A program made the translations under genes and the position numbers. Positions 43,569 through 52,518 of a stretch of DNA of 64,000 nucleotides are shown here, piece after piece. The notes below the pieces were generated by a model. That model searched no databases. It saw nothing but the letters and a program-made list of their open reading frames with translations, and was not told where the DNA came from. The stretch comes from Chryseobacterium sp. Bi04 (GTDB lineage Bacteria > Bacteroidota > Bacteroidia > Flavobacteriales > Weeksellaceae), in the NCBI RefSeq assembly GCF_918698085.1, contig NZ_CAKKLP010000003.1:62001-126000 (forward strand), written 5' to 3'. Positions within the stretch are counted from its first letter, which is position 1; each line of letters begins with the position of its first letter.

Positions 43569-45875
43569 ATGTACAACAATTTTGAACAGCTGTTTTACCG
43601 TGGAGAACTGGAGCAGTGTATTGCTGAGGGCGAAAAATATTTATTATCCAATCCTGACAATGAAGAGGTATTATTTTTAATGGCAGTGGCTCATCATGAC
43701 AGCGTGTATGAAGAAGGACATGAAGAAGTATACAGTGCTATACATGATAAGGTAATTCCTTATCTCCGCAAAATCCTAAAGCTAAATCCCAACAACCTTA
43801 AAGCACTTTATAATATCCTGGATTATCCTTTAAGCAACGAATATACATTGATGCAGATAGGCAGGATGAAAAAACATATTATTGAAGCCAATAAGGCCGA
43901 ATTCATAGCATATGCGGAACGTTTACTGGATCATGCAGGATACGAAGCCTACGGCTATGACTTTTTAGTGAAAATATATGAATCCCTGGGTGAAAATGAA
44001 GCTCTTTTAAACAGTCTTGAAGCTGGAATATATTACTTTCAAAGAGCATTTGCAGACAACCGTGAGCTGAGGGATAAGAATACCTCATTGTTCTGGATCA
44101 AAAAAATCTATCTGCTGGACCGCGAAAAAATGATCTCAGGAGAGGAATTAATAAGTCTTATTGAGCAGGGACACCTCACTTTTGTAAGCAGAGATGATTA
44201 TGATTTTATCAACCTTGCGGATATAGCTTATGAAAATAATGCTCCGGATCTTTCATTGAAGATGATGCTGAAAGCTATTAAAGGGACTAACAGTGCTTTA
44301 CATATACAGGAAAAGCTCGTAGAATGGCATCATCGTTTTGCAGAATTGATTCAAAAGGGGTACAGCCCATCTGATATTTTCTATTATCAGCTGATCATTG
44401 AAAGAAACTATGCTGACCTGCTGAATGTTTCTGAATATTTTTATTATGAGCATGCTCTTGAAGTGATTACTACACATCCGGAACTTTTCTCAGGCTACCA
44501 TTTTGCCGGAACCTATCTCTATGAAAATAAACGCTATGCTGAAGCCATACCCTTCCTGCAAAAGGCTGTGATATTATCATCAAATGTAACGGCATGGAGA
44601 CGGAAAGCAGAATCGGAATATCATCTTTATAAAGTGATACCGGCTGAAATTCCTGCATTTTCCGATTTCCCCACAGACATTTACAACGAAGGGGTTTGTA
44701 TCGATGAGTTTATAGAAGAAATAGAGGATGAAAGTGATAAGCTGCAATGGATAGATGTGAGCCGTATGGTATATGAGCAGGCTGATAAAGCTTTCCGAAG
44801 ATATTATAAAGAAGGAAAATTTGAAAGCGATTATTACAATGACCTGCATACCAGAGCGATGTGCTGTAATAACTTAGCCATCAAATATGTATTGCAGGGA
44901 GATCATGATGCTTCTGCTGCCAAAGCTTCTGAAGGGCTTACATATTCAGAGTTCAGGGAACTTCATCTTGTAAGAATAGATGCTTTATTAGAAGGTGAAA
45001 ATGATGAAGAGACTGCGGAAGCACTGAACGCCTATTTTAGTCTCTATGATGATGAAGACGAAGACTATTTCTATAAAAATTTATACTATAAAGCACGCCA
45101 AATTGAGGTTCATTGCCTGCTGGGATGCGATAATGTTTACAAGAATGCTGAGGAAATGCTTACTTATTTTTATCAGCACACTATGGAACATCCTGAAATT
45201 AATGACTACGACTACAGGGATCTGGAGGCAGGAAAAAACGTTTTGGAGGAAATAATGTATCAGCGTCTGGATACCGAAGATCATATAACCAGACAATCTT
45301 ATTATGAAAAACTTGCCGAACGCTTTCCCCGGGAACCTCATCCACAATATATTCTGATGCAGATCTATAATGAGCACGAAGATTACAGAAAGGTTACCAT
45401 TACTGCCCATAAATATTTGGAAAGCAAAAAAGATTTTCTGCTGGATGATTTCGACAGGGCTAAAACACTCTATATGATGGTAAAGAGCAACTATTTTCAT
45501 GGAGCATATCAGGAAGCAGCGTCTGTCTTTAGTGACCATGATGCTTTCAATGCCGAAATCATGGATCCTGAAGATTATGTGCTTTGGCTTAGCTACGGAG
45601 TTAGAGTTTATAGTAAACTAAATCATAAAGACCATACTTTATCACTTGCTGAAAGGTTTTCTATTATCTATCATGATGAAGAATGGGGATATGACAAGCT
45701 AATGGAGGGAGTAGAGCTGGCAAAGGCCGCAGTTTTGTACCAATCCGGCAATCTTAAGGAAGCACACATTCTATTGGATTATGTGTGTTCATTTCCAGAT
45801 TATAATTCTATTGCTGATGAATACAGGGCATCATGGAAAAAACCGGGACTGTTTTCTAAATTCGGCTTTAACTGA
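43569..45875 (+). CDS. Large TPR-repeat cytoplasmic protein
   Basis: This is a 768-residue protein with no signal or membrane segment. Many helical hairpins of TPR type appear, for example YRGELEQCIAEGEKYLLSNPDNEEVLFLMA at the start, GTYLYENKRYAEAIPFLQKAV mid-protein and YQSGNLKEAHILLDYVCS at the end. The middle is very acidic (DDEDEDYF). This is a scaffold or adaptor type; no partner is indicated. It reaches a shared hairpin with the convergent peroxidase gene. Confidence 0.8.
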   Translation: MYNNFEQLFYRGELEQCIAEGEKYLLSNPDNEEVLFLMAVAHHDSVYEEGHEEVYSAIHDKVIPYLRKILKLNPNNLKALYNILDYPLSNEYTLMQIGRMKKHIIEANKAEFIAYAERLLDHAGYEAYGYDFLVKIYESLGENEALLNSLEAGIYYFQRAFADNRELRDKNTSLFWIKKIYLLDREKMISGEELISLIEQGHLTFVSRDDYDFINLADIAYENNAPDLSLKMMLKAIKGTNSALHIQEKLVEWHHRFAELIQKGYSPSDIFYYQLIIERNYADLLNVSEYFYYEHALEVITTHPELFSGYHFAGTYLYENKRYAEAIPFLQKAVILSSNVTAWRRKAESEYHLYKVIPAEIPAFSDFPTDIYNEGVCIDEFIEEIEDESDKLQWIDVSRMVYEQADKAFRRYYKEGKFESDYYNDLHTRAMCCNNLAIKYVLQGDHDASAAKASEGLTYSEFRELHLVRIDALLEGENDEETAEALNAYFSLYDDEDEDYFYKNLYYKARQIEVHCLLGCDNVYKNAEEMLTYFYQHTMEHPEINDYDYRDLEAGKNVLEEIMYQRLDTEDHITRQSYYEKLAERFPREPHPQYILMQIYNEHEDYRKVTITAHKYLESKKDFLLDDFDRAKTLYMMVKSNYFHGAYQEAASVFSDHDAFNAEIMDPEDYVLWLSYGVRVYSKLNHKDHTLSLAERFSIIYHDEEWGYDKLMEGVELAKAAVLYQSGNLKEAHILLDYVCSFPDYNSIADEYRASWKKPGLFSKFGFN

Positions 45876-45885
45876 TTAAAGTAAT

Positions 45886-45939
45886 ATTGAATATCATGCA
45901 GAAAGCCGGCTTTTGCCGGCTTTCTGCATGATATTCAAT
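45886..45939. terminator. Perfect 25-bp hairpin between convergent genes
   Basis: Two 25-nt arms (45886-45910 and 45915-45939) are exact reverse complements around TTTT, with centre GAAAGCCGGC/GCCGGCTTTC. This is about twice the usual stem length, and the arm reaches the stop codon of the peroxidase gene. It lacks a long T run on either strand, so it is a strong but atypical bidirectional terminator or mRNA 3' end. Confidence 0.82.
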
Positions 45940-47153
45940 TAATTAATAAATGGGTTTGACCATTTTTTATCTGTGTAAACATTTTTTCCGGTAAGGGTTT
46001 TCATAAAGGCAATAACCGCCTTTTTCTCTGCTGGTGTAGCATTTAAGCCTCTTAACCGAAGGTTGTTATCCAGTTTATTGTTTCTGGGATCTTGTGGAAT
46101 ATTATTATAATGATCTATTACCTGCTCCAATGTAGAAAACACGGCAGAATGCATCATAGGAGCATGAGGCTGCCCATTGGAATTGACAAGATCCCGCATT
46201 GAAGGAGAATTGGTAACCGTAAGATCTATATCAGTGCTCCCTATTTTATCAATGACGCCATTATTACCACTTAACGCACTCATTCCAAATTCCGGAGCCA
46301 GGTGACAGCTTGCACAGCCTAAACCACCTCCTGCGCGGGTTCCACGCACTGCAACAGGAAATTCCATGAACAGCTTTTTTCCAAGGTTTTCTTCTGCGGT
46401 GAAGTTAGGGAAATCAAGAAAATCTGATGCAATCATAGTTCTTCCTTCATCATATTTTGAATCAAAAGAGATGATACTGCTGACAAATTGGGCCAGCGCT
46501 TTCTGCATTTTTTCTTCAGTGATTTCCGGGCTGCCATATGCTCTTGTAAACAGTTCTTTATAATAATCCAACCCCTGAAGTTTTGTAATAAGATTATTAA
46601 ACGACGGGGCTCCGTTCGTACCACTATAACCCATTTCCAAATGATCTTTGATAGGAATGGTAGTCTGGGTATCCAGAGAGGTTGCTCTTTTGTCCCAGAA
46701 TAATCTGGCTTCCTCTGCAAATCTCACATTGATCAACCTCATGGAATGCCTGCCCGTTGTTCCGTTTACTCCCTGGCTGGCTATTTTATTATCTCCAAAT
46801 GCCAATTCCTGTTTATGACAGCTGGAACACGAGACGGTATTGTTGCTGGACAGCTTCTTATCATAAAATAAAACCCTTCCCAAGGTAGCCCCTTCATTTG
46901 TAATACGATTAATGAACGGAATATTGTTCCTGAATATATACATTGGAATATTTTGATTGGCATAATTGGGTAAACTGTTGAAGTCTATATTATCCCCAAA
47001 ATAAGCAGATAACGATGAGGCATTTCTGGACATTGATAAAGCTGATACTTGAGCATTAGGTTCAGAAATAGGTTCCATTGTCATACTATCGTTGGAACAA
47101 GAATACGTTAGGCTGAGCAAGGCGACTGCCGGTAAGAATAATAATTTTTTCAT
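45939..47153 (-). CDS. Dihaem cytochrome c peroxidase-like lipoprotein
   Basis: This is a 404-residue protein with a lipoprotein signal (MKKLLFLPAVALLSLTYSC, Cys19). Two haem-binding CxxCH motifs are present: CSSCH in NTVSCSSCHKQELAFGDNK and CASCH in GGLGCASCHLAPEFGM. The family is the dihaem CcpA/MauG group, usually reducing H2O2 with electrons from cytochrome c, though MauG oxidises a protein substrate. It starts 12 nt after the thioesterase stop on the same strand, with no terminator between, so it may be the last gene of the polyketide-like operon. That link is inference. Confidence 0.9.
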   Translation of the reverse strand: MKKLLFLPAVALLSLTYSCSNDSMTMEPISEPNAQVSALSMSRNASSLSAYFGDNIDFNSLPNYANQNIPMYIFRNNIPFINRITNEGATLGRVLFYDKKLSSNNTVSCSSCHKQELAFGDNKIASQGVNGTTGRHSMRLINVRFAEEARLFWDKRATSLDTQTTIPIKDHLEMGYSGTNGAPSFNNLITKLQGLDYYKELFTRAYGSPEITEEKMQKALAQFVSSIISFDSKYDEGRTMIASDFLDFPNFTAEENLGKKLFMEFPVAVRGTRAGGGLGCASCHLAPEFGMSALSGNNGVIDKIGSTDIDLTVTNSPSMRDLVNSNGQPHAPMMHSAVFSTLEQVIDHYNNIPQDPRNNKLDNNLRLRGLNATPAEKKAVIAFMKTLTGKNVYTDKKWSNPFIN

Positions 47154-47165
47154 TTTTTGTTTTTT

Positions 47166-47912
47166 TTAAGTTAATAGATGGTTTTGATTCAATAGTTGTG
47201 TTACTATCTGAGTAAGTAATCCTGCGGTTTCTTCCGGATGCTGCATCGGGAAAAAATGATTGCCCTTTATTGGAAAGAATTCAGTGTTGCCTGAGGTATG
47301 AAGTTTCCAGTTTTCATAATAAGACAGGGTAGGATATAGCTCATCATCTTCACCCATGATGACGGCTATAGTATTGGATAAAGACATATCTGCCCAATTA
47401 TCATTCTGGTACTTTTCCAATATTTCTACATCTTTTTCCATAATGTCCATTCTTTTTTTATAAATCTTTTGAAAAAGGGGAGCCTCTTTATTTTGTTCGT
47501 ACTTGATAGGTAAAAGGTCAGATAATAATTTATTCTTAGCCTTTTCTGACAAGGTGTGAGGAGGTGACTGGTGGGTAGGCGCTTTCATTCCTGAAACCAA
47601 TACCCCAACCATATTGAACTGATGTTTATTTAATTTGGACGAAACCAATAGGGCTAAAATAGCACCCATACTGTGGCCCCAGATGATAATTGGTCTTTGC
47701 AGAGGTCCCAGACTATCTTTTACATGGGCATAAAGATCATCCACGGCCTCATCCAGAGAGGAGAGTAGCGGTTCTTTATGTCGGAGACCTCTTCCCGGAA
47801 GTTCCAGGCACTTAATCTCCAGTCCTTCAATATTGATCAGGCTGGTTATATTTGAAAATGACATGGATGACCCACCTGCATAAGGAATACAGAATAAAAT
47901 AGGAGTATTCAT
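47166..47912 (-). CDS. Type II thioesterase (GrsT-like alpha/beta hydrolase)
   Basis: This is a 248-residue protein with the GrsT-type start LFCIPYAGGSS. The nucleophile elbow G79-H-S81-M-G is in IIWGHSMGAILALLVSS, the Asp in IAVIMGEDDELYP and the His in KGNHFFPMQHPEE. Length and motifs match type II thioesterases, which clear wrong acyl groups from carrier proteins or release products. It comes two nt after the dehydratase gene in the synthase operon, so it probably serves this pathway's acyl carrier protein. Confidence 0.92.
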   Translation of the reverse strand: MNTPILFCIPYAGGSSMSFSNITSLINIEGLEIKCLELPGRGLRHKEPLLSSLDEAVDDLYAHVKDSLGPLQRPIIIWGHSMGAILALLVSSKLNKHQFNMVGVLVSGMKAPTHQSPPHTLSEKAKNKLLSDLLPIKYEQNKEAPLFQKIYKKRMDIMEKDVEILEKYQNDNWADMSLSNTIAVIMGEDDELYPTLSYYENWKLHTSGNTEFFPIKGNHFFPMQHPEETAGLLTQIVTQLLNQNHLLT

Positions 47913-47914
47913 AC

Positions 47915-48397
47915 TTAAGAAGAGATTTTACTTTTATCAACAGACATCACCGTGATTTTACCTTTTGCACAGACAGAGCCTTCTACGGATGCTTTAACGT
48001 TCACAGAACTGGCTGATCCCTTTTTCCAATCTATGCTGACCTCCAGTTCCAATAAATTTCCTGGAAGTACGGATTGTAAAAAGCTGATCTGAACACTTCC
48101 CAATACTCCCATTGAAGCCGGTTCAGAAGCCGGAATTCTACTGCCGGCTTGCCAGTCCAGACTATCCAGGACCATCATTAATGAAGATGCCTGAGCAAGA
48201 GCTTCGGTAATGAGGACCCCTGGCATGATGGGAAAATCAGGAAAATGCCCTGCAAAATAAGGTTCTCCCATAGAAACAGCTTTAACGGCTTTTAGCCTTT
48301 CCTCTTTTACATATTCGGTGACTTTATCTATGAGTAAAAAAGGGTATCGGTATTTTACTATTTGGGTGATTTGATAGGATTCTAAAATGGCTTTCAT
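47915..48397 (-). CDS. FabZ-like 3-hydroxyacyl-ACP dehydratase
   Basis: This is a 160-residue hot-dog fold protein. It has KYRYPFLLIDKVTEY and the catalytic motif GHFPDFPIMPGVLITEALAQ with H51 and E65, both in the expected places, and a C-terminal strand with VSIDWKKGSASSVNVKA. It is slightly longer than E. coli FabZ. It would dehydrate the 3-hydroxyacyl chain made by the ketoreductase, giving double bonds. No enoyl reductase is present in the operon, so the bonds may remain, as in polyenes. Confidence 0.92.
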   Translation of the reverse strand: MKAILESYQITQIVKYRYPFLLIDKVTEYVKEERLKAVKAVSMGEPYFAGHFPDFPIMPGVLITEALAQASSLMMVLDSLDWQAGSRIPASEPASMGVLGSVQISFLQSVLPGNLLELEVSIDWKKGSASSVNVKASVEGSVCAKGKITVMSVDKSKISS

Positions 48398-48398
48398 A

Positions 48399-49439
48399 CT
48401 ATATGCTGTTTTTTTCTATAATGGTGTAGATTACGGTCCCCGATGGATCTGCCGACAAGACAAGGATGTTTTTTTTGTCTGTTCTGTGAGCGTTTTGCCC
48501 ATTAAATACTGAAATAGCATAGGCAATACCTAACATTCCACCGGCATTATCCAGATCTCCGAATTTATCCTCAGGATACAGTACTGTTACAGGAAGACTG
48601 TTTTCTTTAAATAAACTTTCGAATCTATTGATATGTATTGTAGAAGTTCCGCCGGAGATAATGATCGTATCAGTATCATTTAATTTTATAATGGGGAATA
48701 GCATTTCATATAAATAGGTTTCAAAAGGAATAGCATCTTGGGTATAGGTTTCAGAATGCAGCATTTTAATCCGGGCTAAAGGCTTTCTGTTATCTTTTTC
48801 TAAAGACTCCTGGCGCTCCAGAATCATAGAGATACCCAATTCCGGAGATTTCTCTCGCTGGTTTTTTTGTATTAGTTTCTGATAGGAATTCCGCACTTCC
48901 GTAGAAGCCGTTACTCCATAATCTATAATTCCCAGTTTCAGATGGAGGTAAGCAATATCTAATGCCTGGAGACTTCCTGCCATTCCTGCACATACACTGA
49001 AGTTGGGTCCTTTTATTCCGGTCTGTATAGCCATCTGGCTGGCTGCTGCATTAGCTATTGTACTGGGTGCCTTCATAGGGCTTACTCTGTCCGGTCCCTG
49101 ATTTTTAGCTGTTAAATCGAAAATAAAACAGTCTTCAAGGTTAGACAGTTCCGTCCCGTCATAGAGCCCAATCCTTTCCGGATTGCTTTGTATGTACTTC
49201 CCTAAATCCCGGTTATGAATAGACTGAAATGCTGCATTACAGTAAATCAATGTGGCTTTATTCAGAAAACGCTGGCCTTTGGGTCTTAAAAATTTCTGAG
49301 GATCATGATCTTCAATGATAGAAGAAGATAGGGGCTGATCTCCCAAATTGTTAAGGTATTCATTTATTTCTGTTCCATACGGGCTGTTAAAGCCAATAGC
49401 AGAAATTACAATATCGGTTTTTGGATTAATTTGCATCAT
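48399..49439 (-). CDS. Degenerate ketosynthase partner (chain-length-factor-like)
   Basis: This is a 346-residue thiolase-fold protein overlapping the ketosynthase gene by 14 nt. The nucleophile region is NFSVCAGMAGSLQAL with Cys150 retained, but the two histidines of a condensing enzyme are gone: the first His motif reads SGGTSTIHINRFE and the second reads GDLDNAGGMLGIAYA. It is about 70 residues shorter than the partner. Pairing and overlap suggest a heterodimer in which this subunit sets length or stability, but unlike classic chain-length factors it keeps Cys rather than Gln. The exact role is inference. Confidence 0.85.
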   Translation of the reverse strand: MMQINPKTDIVISAIGFNSPYGTEINEYLNNLGDQPLSSSIIEDHDPQKFLRPKGQRFLNKATLIYCNAAFQSIHNRDLGKYIQSNPERIGLYDGTELSNLEDCFIFDLTAKNQGPDRVSPMKAPSTIANAAASQMAIQTGIKGPNFSVCAGMAGSLQALDIAYLHLKLGIIDYGVTASTEVRNSYQKLIQKNQREKSPELGISMILERQESLEKDNRKPLARIKMLHSETYTQDAIPFETYLYEMLFPIIKLNDTDTIIISGGTSTIHINRFESLFKENSLPVTVLYPEDKFGDLDNAGGMLGIAYAISVFNGQNAHRTDKKNILVLSADPSGTVIYTIIEKNSI

Positions 49440-50670
49440 ATTTACTGAATATTACACTACAGATGTTACCGCCAAAAGCAAAAGAATTACTTAGAATATG
49501 TTCTACATGATGCTCTATTTCCGCAGGTGGCTGTATCTGAAAGTTGATATTAAAAGATTCATCGATTTTTTCTGTATTTCTATTTTTTGGAATTTGCTGG
49601 TGATATAATGATAGAACTGCACTTACCGCTTCAAGAGCACTTGCTGCTCCCATACAATGTCCCAGCATAGACTTTATTCCGTTCACATATAAAGTATTTA
49701 TTTCTTCCCCAAAAACATTACGCATTGCTTTTATCTCATGAGCATCATTGGCTTTTGTTCCGGTTCCATGAGCACTTATGTAGGTAATATTTTTTCTGTC
49801 AATATTACCTGAAACAAGAGCATTAGACATAGATAATGTAGCTCCTGAACCTTCAGGATCCGGTGCTGTAGGATCATAGGCGTCACAAGCCAGTCCATAT
49901 CCTTTTATTTCTCCATAAATCCTTGCTCCTCTGGCCAGAGCATGCTCCAATTCTTCAAGAATTAAAACGGCAGCACCTTCTCCTACAATCATTCCTGTTC
50001 TATCCTGATCGAAAGGTTTGCAATCATTTTTTGACATTGCCCCTAATCTGTAAAATACAGTATAACATGATCTTGTAAATGGATCTGCTCCTCCTGCAAT
50101 GATAAGGGGAGACCGGCCTTCCTGAATCATAGAATAAGCTGTTCCTATAGCATAATTCCCGGCTGCACAGGCCGTAGGGATAACCATATTGGTTCCACCC
50201 AGACGATAATATTTTGCAATACCGGCACTCAGTTCTACAGGTCTGAATCTATTCAGGGTTTCGGCTGCCTTAGGATCGAGTTCTTCATGCTCCATACCAA
50301 GATCCCATTCGTCTACGATACGTTCTACAATATCCTGATTGCCATTCGTTGTTCCCAGGATAATTCCATAGTTATTTTTCTGGCTCAACCTATTTTCCAG
50401 CCCTGCATCTTTTAATCCCATATCTACAGCAGCGGCAGCATAAGTAGCAGCCTTTCCATAAGGCCGGAAATGCTCAATGACGTCTACATTTTGATATTCT
50501 TTTTCAAGATGCACTTCTGCAGCTCTTGTTATTCCTTTATAATTTGAGGAATCCAGCTTGGTAAGATCACTGACTCCGGTATCTCCATTGAGTATTTTCT
50601 TCCAGAAATCATCTTTCTCACAAGCTAGCGGGCTTACAACTCCCATTCCTGTAATAACAACTCTTTTCAT
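49426..50670 (-). CDS. Beta-ketoacyl synthase, catalytic (FabF-like)
   Basis: This is a 414-residue protein with a complete Cys-His-His site: C168 in PTACAAGNYAIGTAYS, H301 in SAHGTGTKANDAHE and H338 in GIKSMLGHCMGAASALE. The N-terminus MKRVVITGMGVVSPLA and the C-terminal NSFAFGGNICSVIF are also standard. It extends an acyl-ACP by decarboxylative condensation with malonyl-ACP. It lies 18 nt from the ketoreductase and overlaps the degenerate partner, the layout of type II KS-CLF pairs. Confidence 0.95.
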   Translation of the reverse strand: MKRVVITGMGVVSPLACEKDDFWKKILNGDTGVSDLTKLDSSNYKGITRAAEVHLEKEYQNVDVIEHFRPYGKAATYAAAAVDMGLKDAGLENRLSQKNNYGIILGTTNGNQDIVERIVDEWDLGMEHEELDPKAAETLNRFRPVELSAGIAKYYRLGGTNMVIPTACAAGNYAIGTAYSMIQEGRSPLIIAGGADPFTRSCYTVFYRLGAMSKNDCKPFDQDRTGMIVGEGAAVLILEELEHALARGARIYGEIKGYGLACDAYDPTAPDPEGSGATLSMSNALVSGNIDRKNITYISAHGTGTKANDAHEIKAMRNVFGEEINTLYVNGIKSMLGHCMGAASALEAVSAVLSLYHQQIPKNRNTEKIDESFNINFQIQPPAEIEHHVEHILSNSFAFGGNICSVIFSKYDAN

Positions 50671-50688
50671 ATTGGTTTTGTGTTTATT

Positions 50689-51444
50689 TTATAAGGTTAA
50701 TCCACCATCAATGACGAATGTCTGGCCGGTCATATAATTGCTTTTTTCAGAACAGAGAAAAGTGACCAGGTCAGCAACTTCCTGAGGAATTCCCATTCTT
50801 TTCATGGGGATCATCTGGTCTATTTTTTTCTTATCCTGTTCATTCATTTGGGCAACCATTTCAGTATCTATAAATCCGGGAGCTACGGCATTCACCTGCA
50901 TATTAAACCTGGCAAATTCTAAGGCAAGTGTTTTGGTAAGGGAGATAATGGCTGCTTTGGAAGCTCCATAATTGGCCTGACCTACAGCACCACGCACACC
51001 GGAAACAGATGAAATATTGATTATTTTTGAATTCTTCTTCCGGATAAATGATTTTATAACCGCCTTGGAAAGAAAATAAGTTCCATTTAAGTTGGTATTG
51101 ATCACGTCTCTCCACATAGTATGGGTCATACTGAAAAATGGTGCATCTGCAGTAATTCCAGCATTATTGATGAGCCCATATAGAGGTCCTAATGAGGATT
51201 TTTCTATAGTTTCTATTAATGACTTTGACTGTTCCTCATCTTGGATATCCGCATGGTATAATGCTATCTTATCGGGAAATTCAACAGAAAGTTCCTGTAA
51301 GTATTTTTCTGCAGTTTCCCGGCCTTGGTTATAGGTGAACGATACAGAAGCTTCTGAAGAAAGTAATTGCCGGACAATAGCTTTCCCGATTCCCCGTCCA
51401 CCACCGGTCACCAGGAAATGCCTGCCGTCTAAGTTAATGTGCAT
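50689..51444 (-). CDS. FabG-like 3-ketoacyl-ACP reductase (SDR)
   Basis: This is a 251-residue short-chain dehydrogenase. The NADP motif is [14 protein letters not shown], the structural motif is INNAGIT, and the catalytic Ser-Tyr-Lys lies in [26 protein letters not shown]. The end has [27 protein letters not shown], normal for FabG. It would reduce the 3-keto group made by the neighbouring ketosynthase. A 57-bp gap separates it from the upstream oxygenase gene. Confidence 0.94.
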   Translation of the reverse strand: MHINLDGRHFLVTGGGRGIGKAIVRQLLSSEASVSFTYNQGRETAEKYLQELSVEFPDKIALYHADIQDEEQSKSLIETIEKSSLGPLYGLINNAGITADAPFFSMTHTMWRDVINTNLNGTYFLSKAVIKSFIRKKNSKIINISSVSGVRGAVGQANYGASKAAIISLTKTLALEFARFNMQVNAVAPGFIDTEMVAQMNEQDKKKIDQMIPMKRMGIPQEVADLVTFLCSEKSNYMTGQTFVIDGGLTL

Positions 51445-51501
51445 ATCAAAAATTTAATGTTAATTATAAGTGTTAAAATAGTTTTTATGAAAGGATGATA
51501 A

Positions 51502-52518
51502 TTAATCATAATTTTTATCCATTACATTGTCTATATCGCTTTCATCAGCGGATTTCTTTTTAAAAAACCCGATAGCATCTTCAACATCTTTTTCAAAACC
51601 ATTCGCTTTCCATACTTCTTTATTCTCGTGGTTGCAGACCCCGATTTCTATGAAATACCTCATCATGGGAGCCATGATTCTTGAATTGATTTTTTTTCTG
51701 TTTTCAGCATTCAGAACAGTTGGGATAAGCTCTTTATAATTTTTAAATGCTTTATCTTTAAAACCAACTCTGGCGTATACCATTATACTGGATATGGACA
51801 TGTCCAGCATACTTCTTAGCATGGGAGCTGTAATTTCCCGGGCTTCGTTTAAAAACTCAGGAACAACATCTATAAATTCCCGGATCATATTTTTTCCCCA
51901 TTCTATATGTCTTGCTTCCTCTTTATGGTGTTCTACAGCTACTGCCCGGGAAAGCTTGGAAATTTCCTTGCTGTTACAGTCTTCCATGGCATTGTTTTCT
52001 GCCAGCCATTCTATTAAAATAGTGAGATAGATGGCTTTCAGCGGAAATTCAGACATGGAGGCATTATGGCTGTATATTTCCCGTAAGTTTAAAGGAACAG
52101 GAAACGGAGCAATATTGAAATAATTCATTGCTTTTCGGAATACCATGGCATGTACAATTTCTTCTTTACAGAAATGATGTATATATTGTACTACCTCCGG
52201 AAATCTTTTCAGAGAACCATGATTTACAATTTTCATATAATATTCCGAAACCAGGTTTTCAAATACAATAAATGTATACCACCAGGCTCCCGTTTCATAG
52301 ACAGACAGAAGCCTTCTTTCTTCCTCTGATGCAAGATCATAATACGGAGTTCCATAGATAGAAATATTCTCTCTCTTTTTGAGCCATACCTGATCTGTGG
52401 GTTCATCCCAAGGATGGTCCAGAAGCAGGCTCATTTGCTTTTTCTCAGATGCTTTATTAAGCTTCTCCAGCAGATCTGAAAATTTTGGACTGAGTGTTTT
52501 TTTCTTTAGCGGATTCAT
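51502..52518 (-). CDS. AurF-like diiron oxygenase
   Basis: This is a 338-residue helical protein with two metal-binding pairs, E120-x2-H123 in CKEEIVHAMVF and E201-x2-H204 in HHKEEARHIEWG. Additional Glu residues lie on helices at 87 (FENLVSEYYM) and 170-174 (ILIEWLAENNAM). This set and spacing match the AurF / p-aminobenzoate N-oxygenase family. Known members turn amines into hydroxylamines or nitro groups, but relatives do C-oxygenation, so the reaction here is not certain. Its ATG overlaps the stop of the FAD oxidoreductase gene (4-nt ATGA), so the two are tightly coupled. Confidence 0.88.
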   Translation of the reverse strand: MNPLKKKTLSPKFSDLLEKLNKASEKKQMSLLLDHPWDEPTDQVWLKKRENISIYGTPYYDLASEEERRLLSVYETGAWWYTFIVFENLVSEYYMKIVNHGSLKRFPEVVQYIHHFCKEEIVHAMVFRKAMNYFNIAPFPVPLNLREIYSHNASMSEFPLKAIYLTILIEWLAENNAMEDCNSKEISKLSRAVAVEHHKEEARHIEWGKNMIREFIDVVPEFLNEAREITAPMLRSMLDMSISSIMVYARVGFKDKAFKNYKELIPTVLNAENRKKINSRIMAPMMRYFIEIGVCNHENKEVWKANGFEKDVEDAIGFFKKKSADESDIDNVMDKNYD

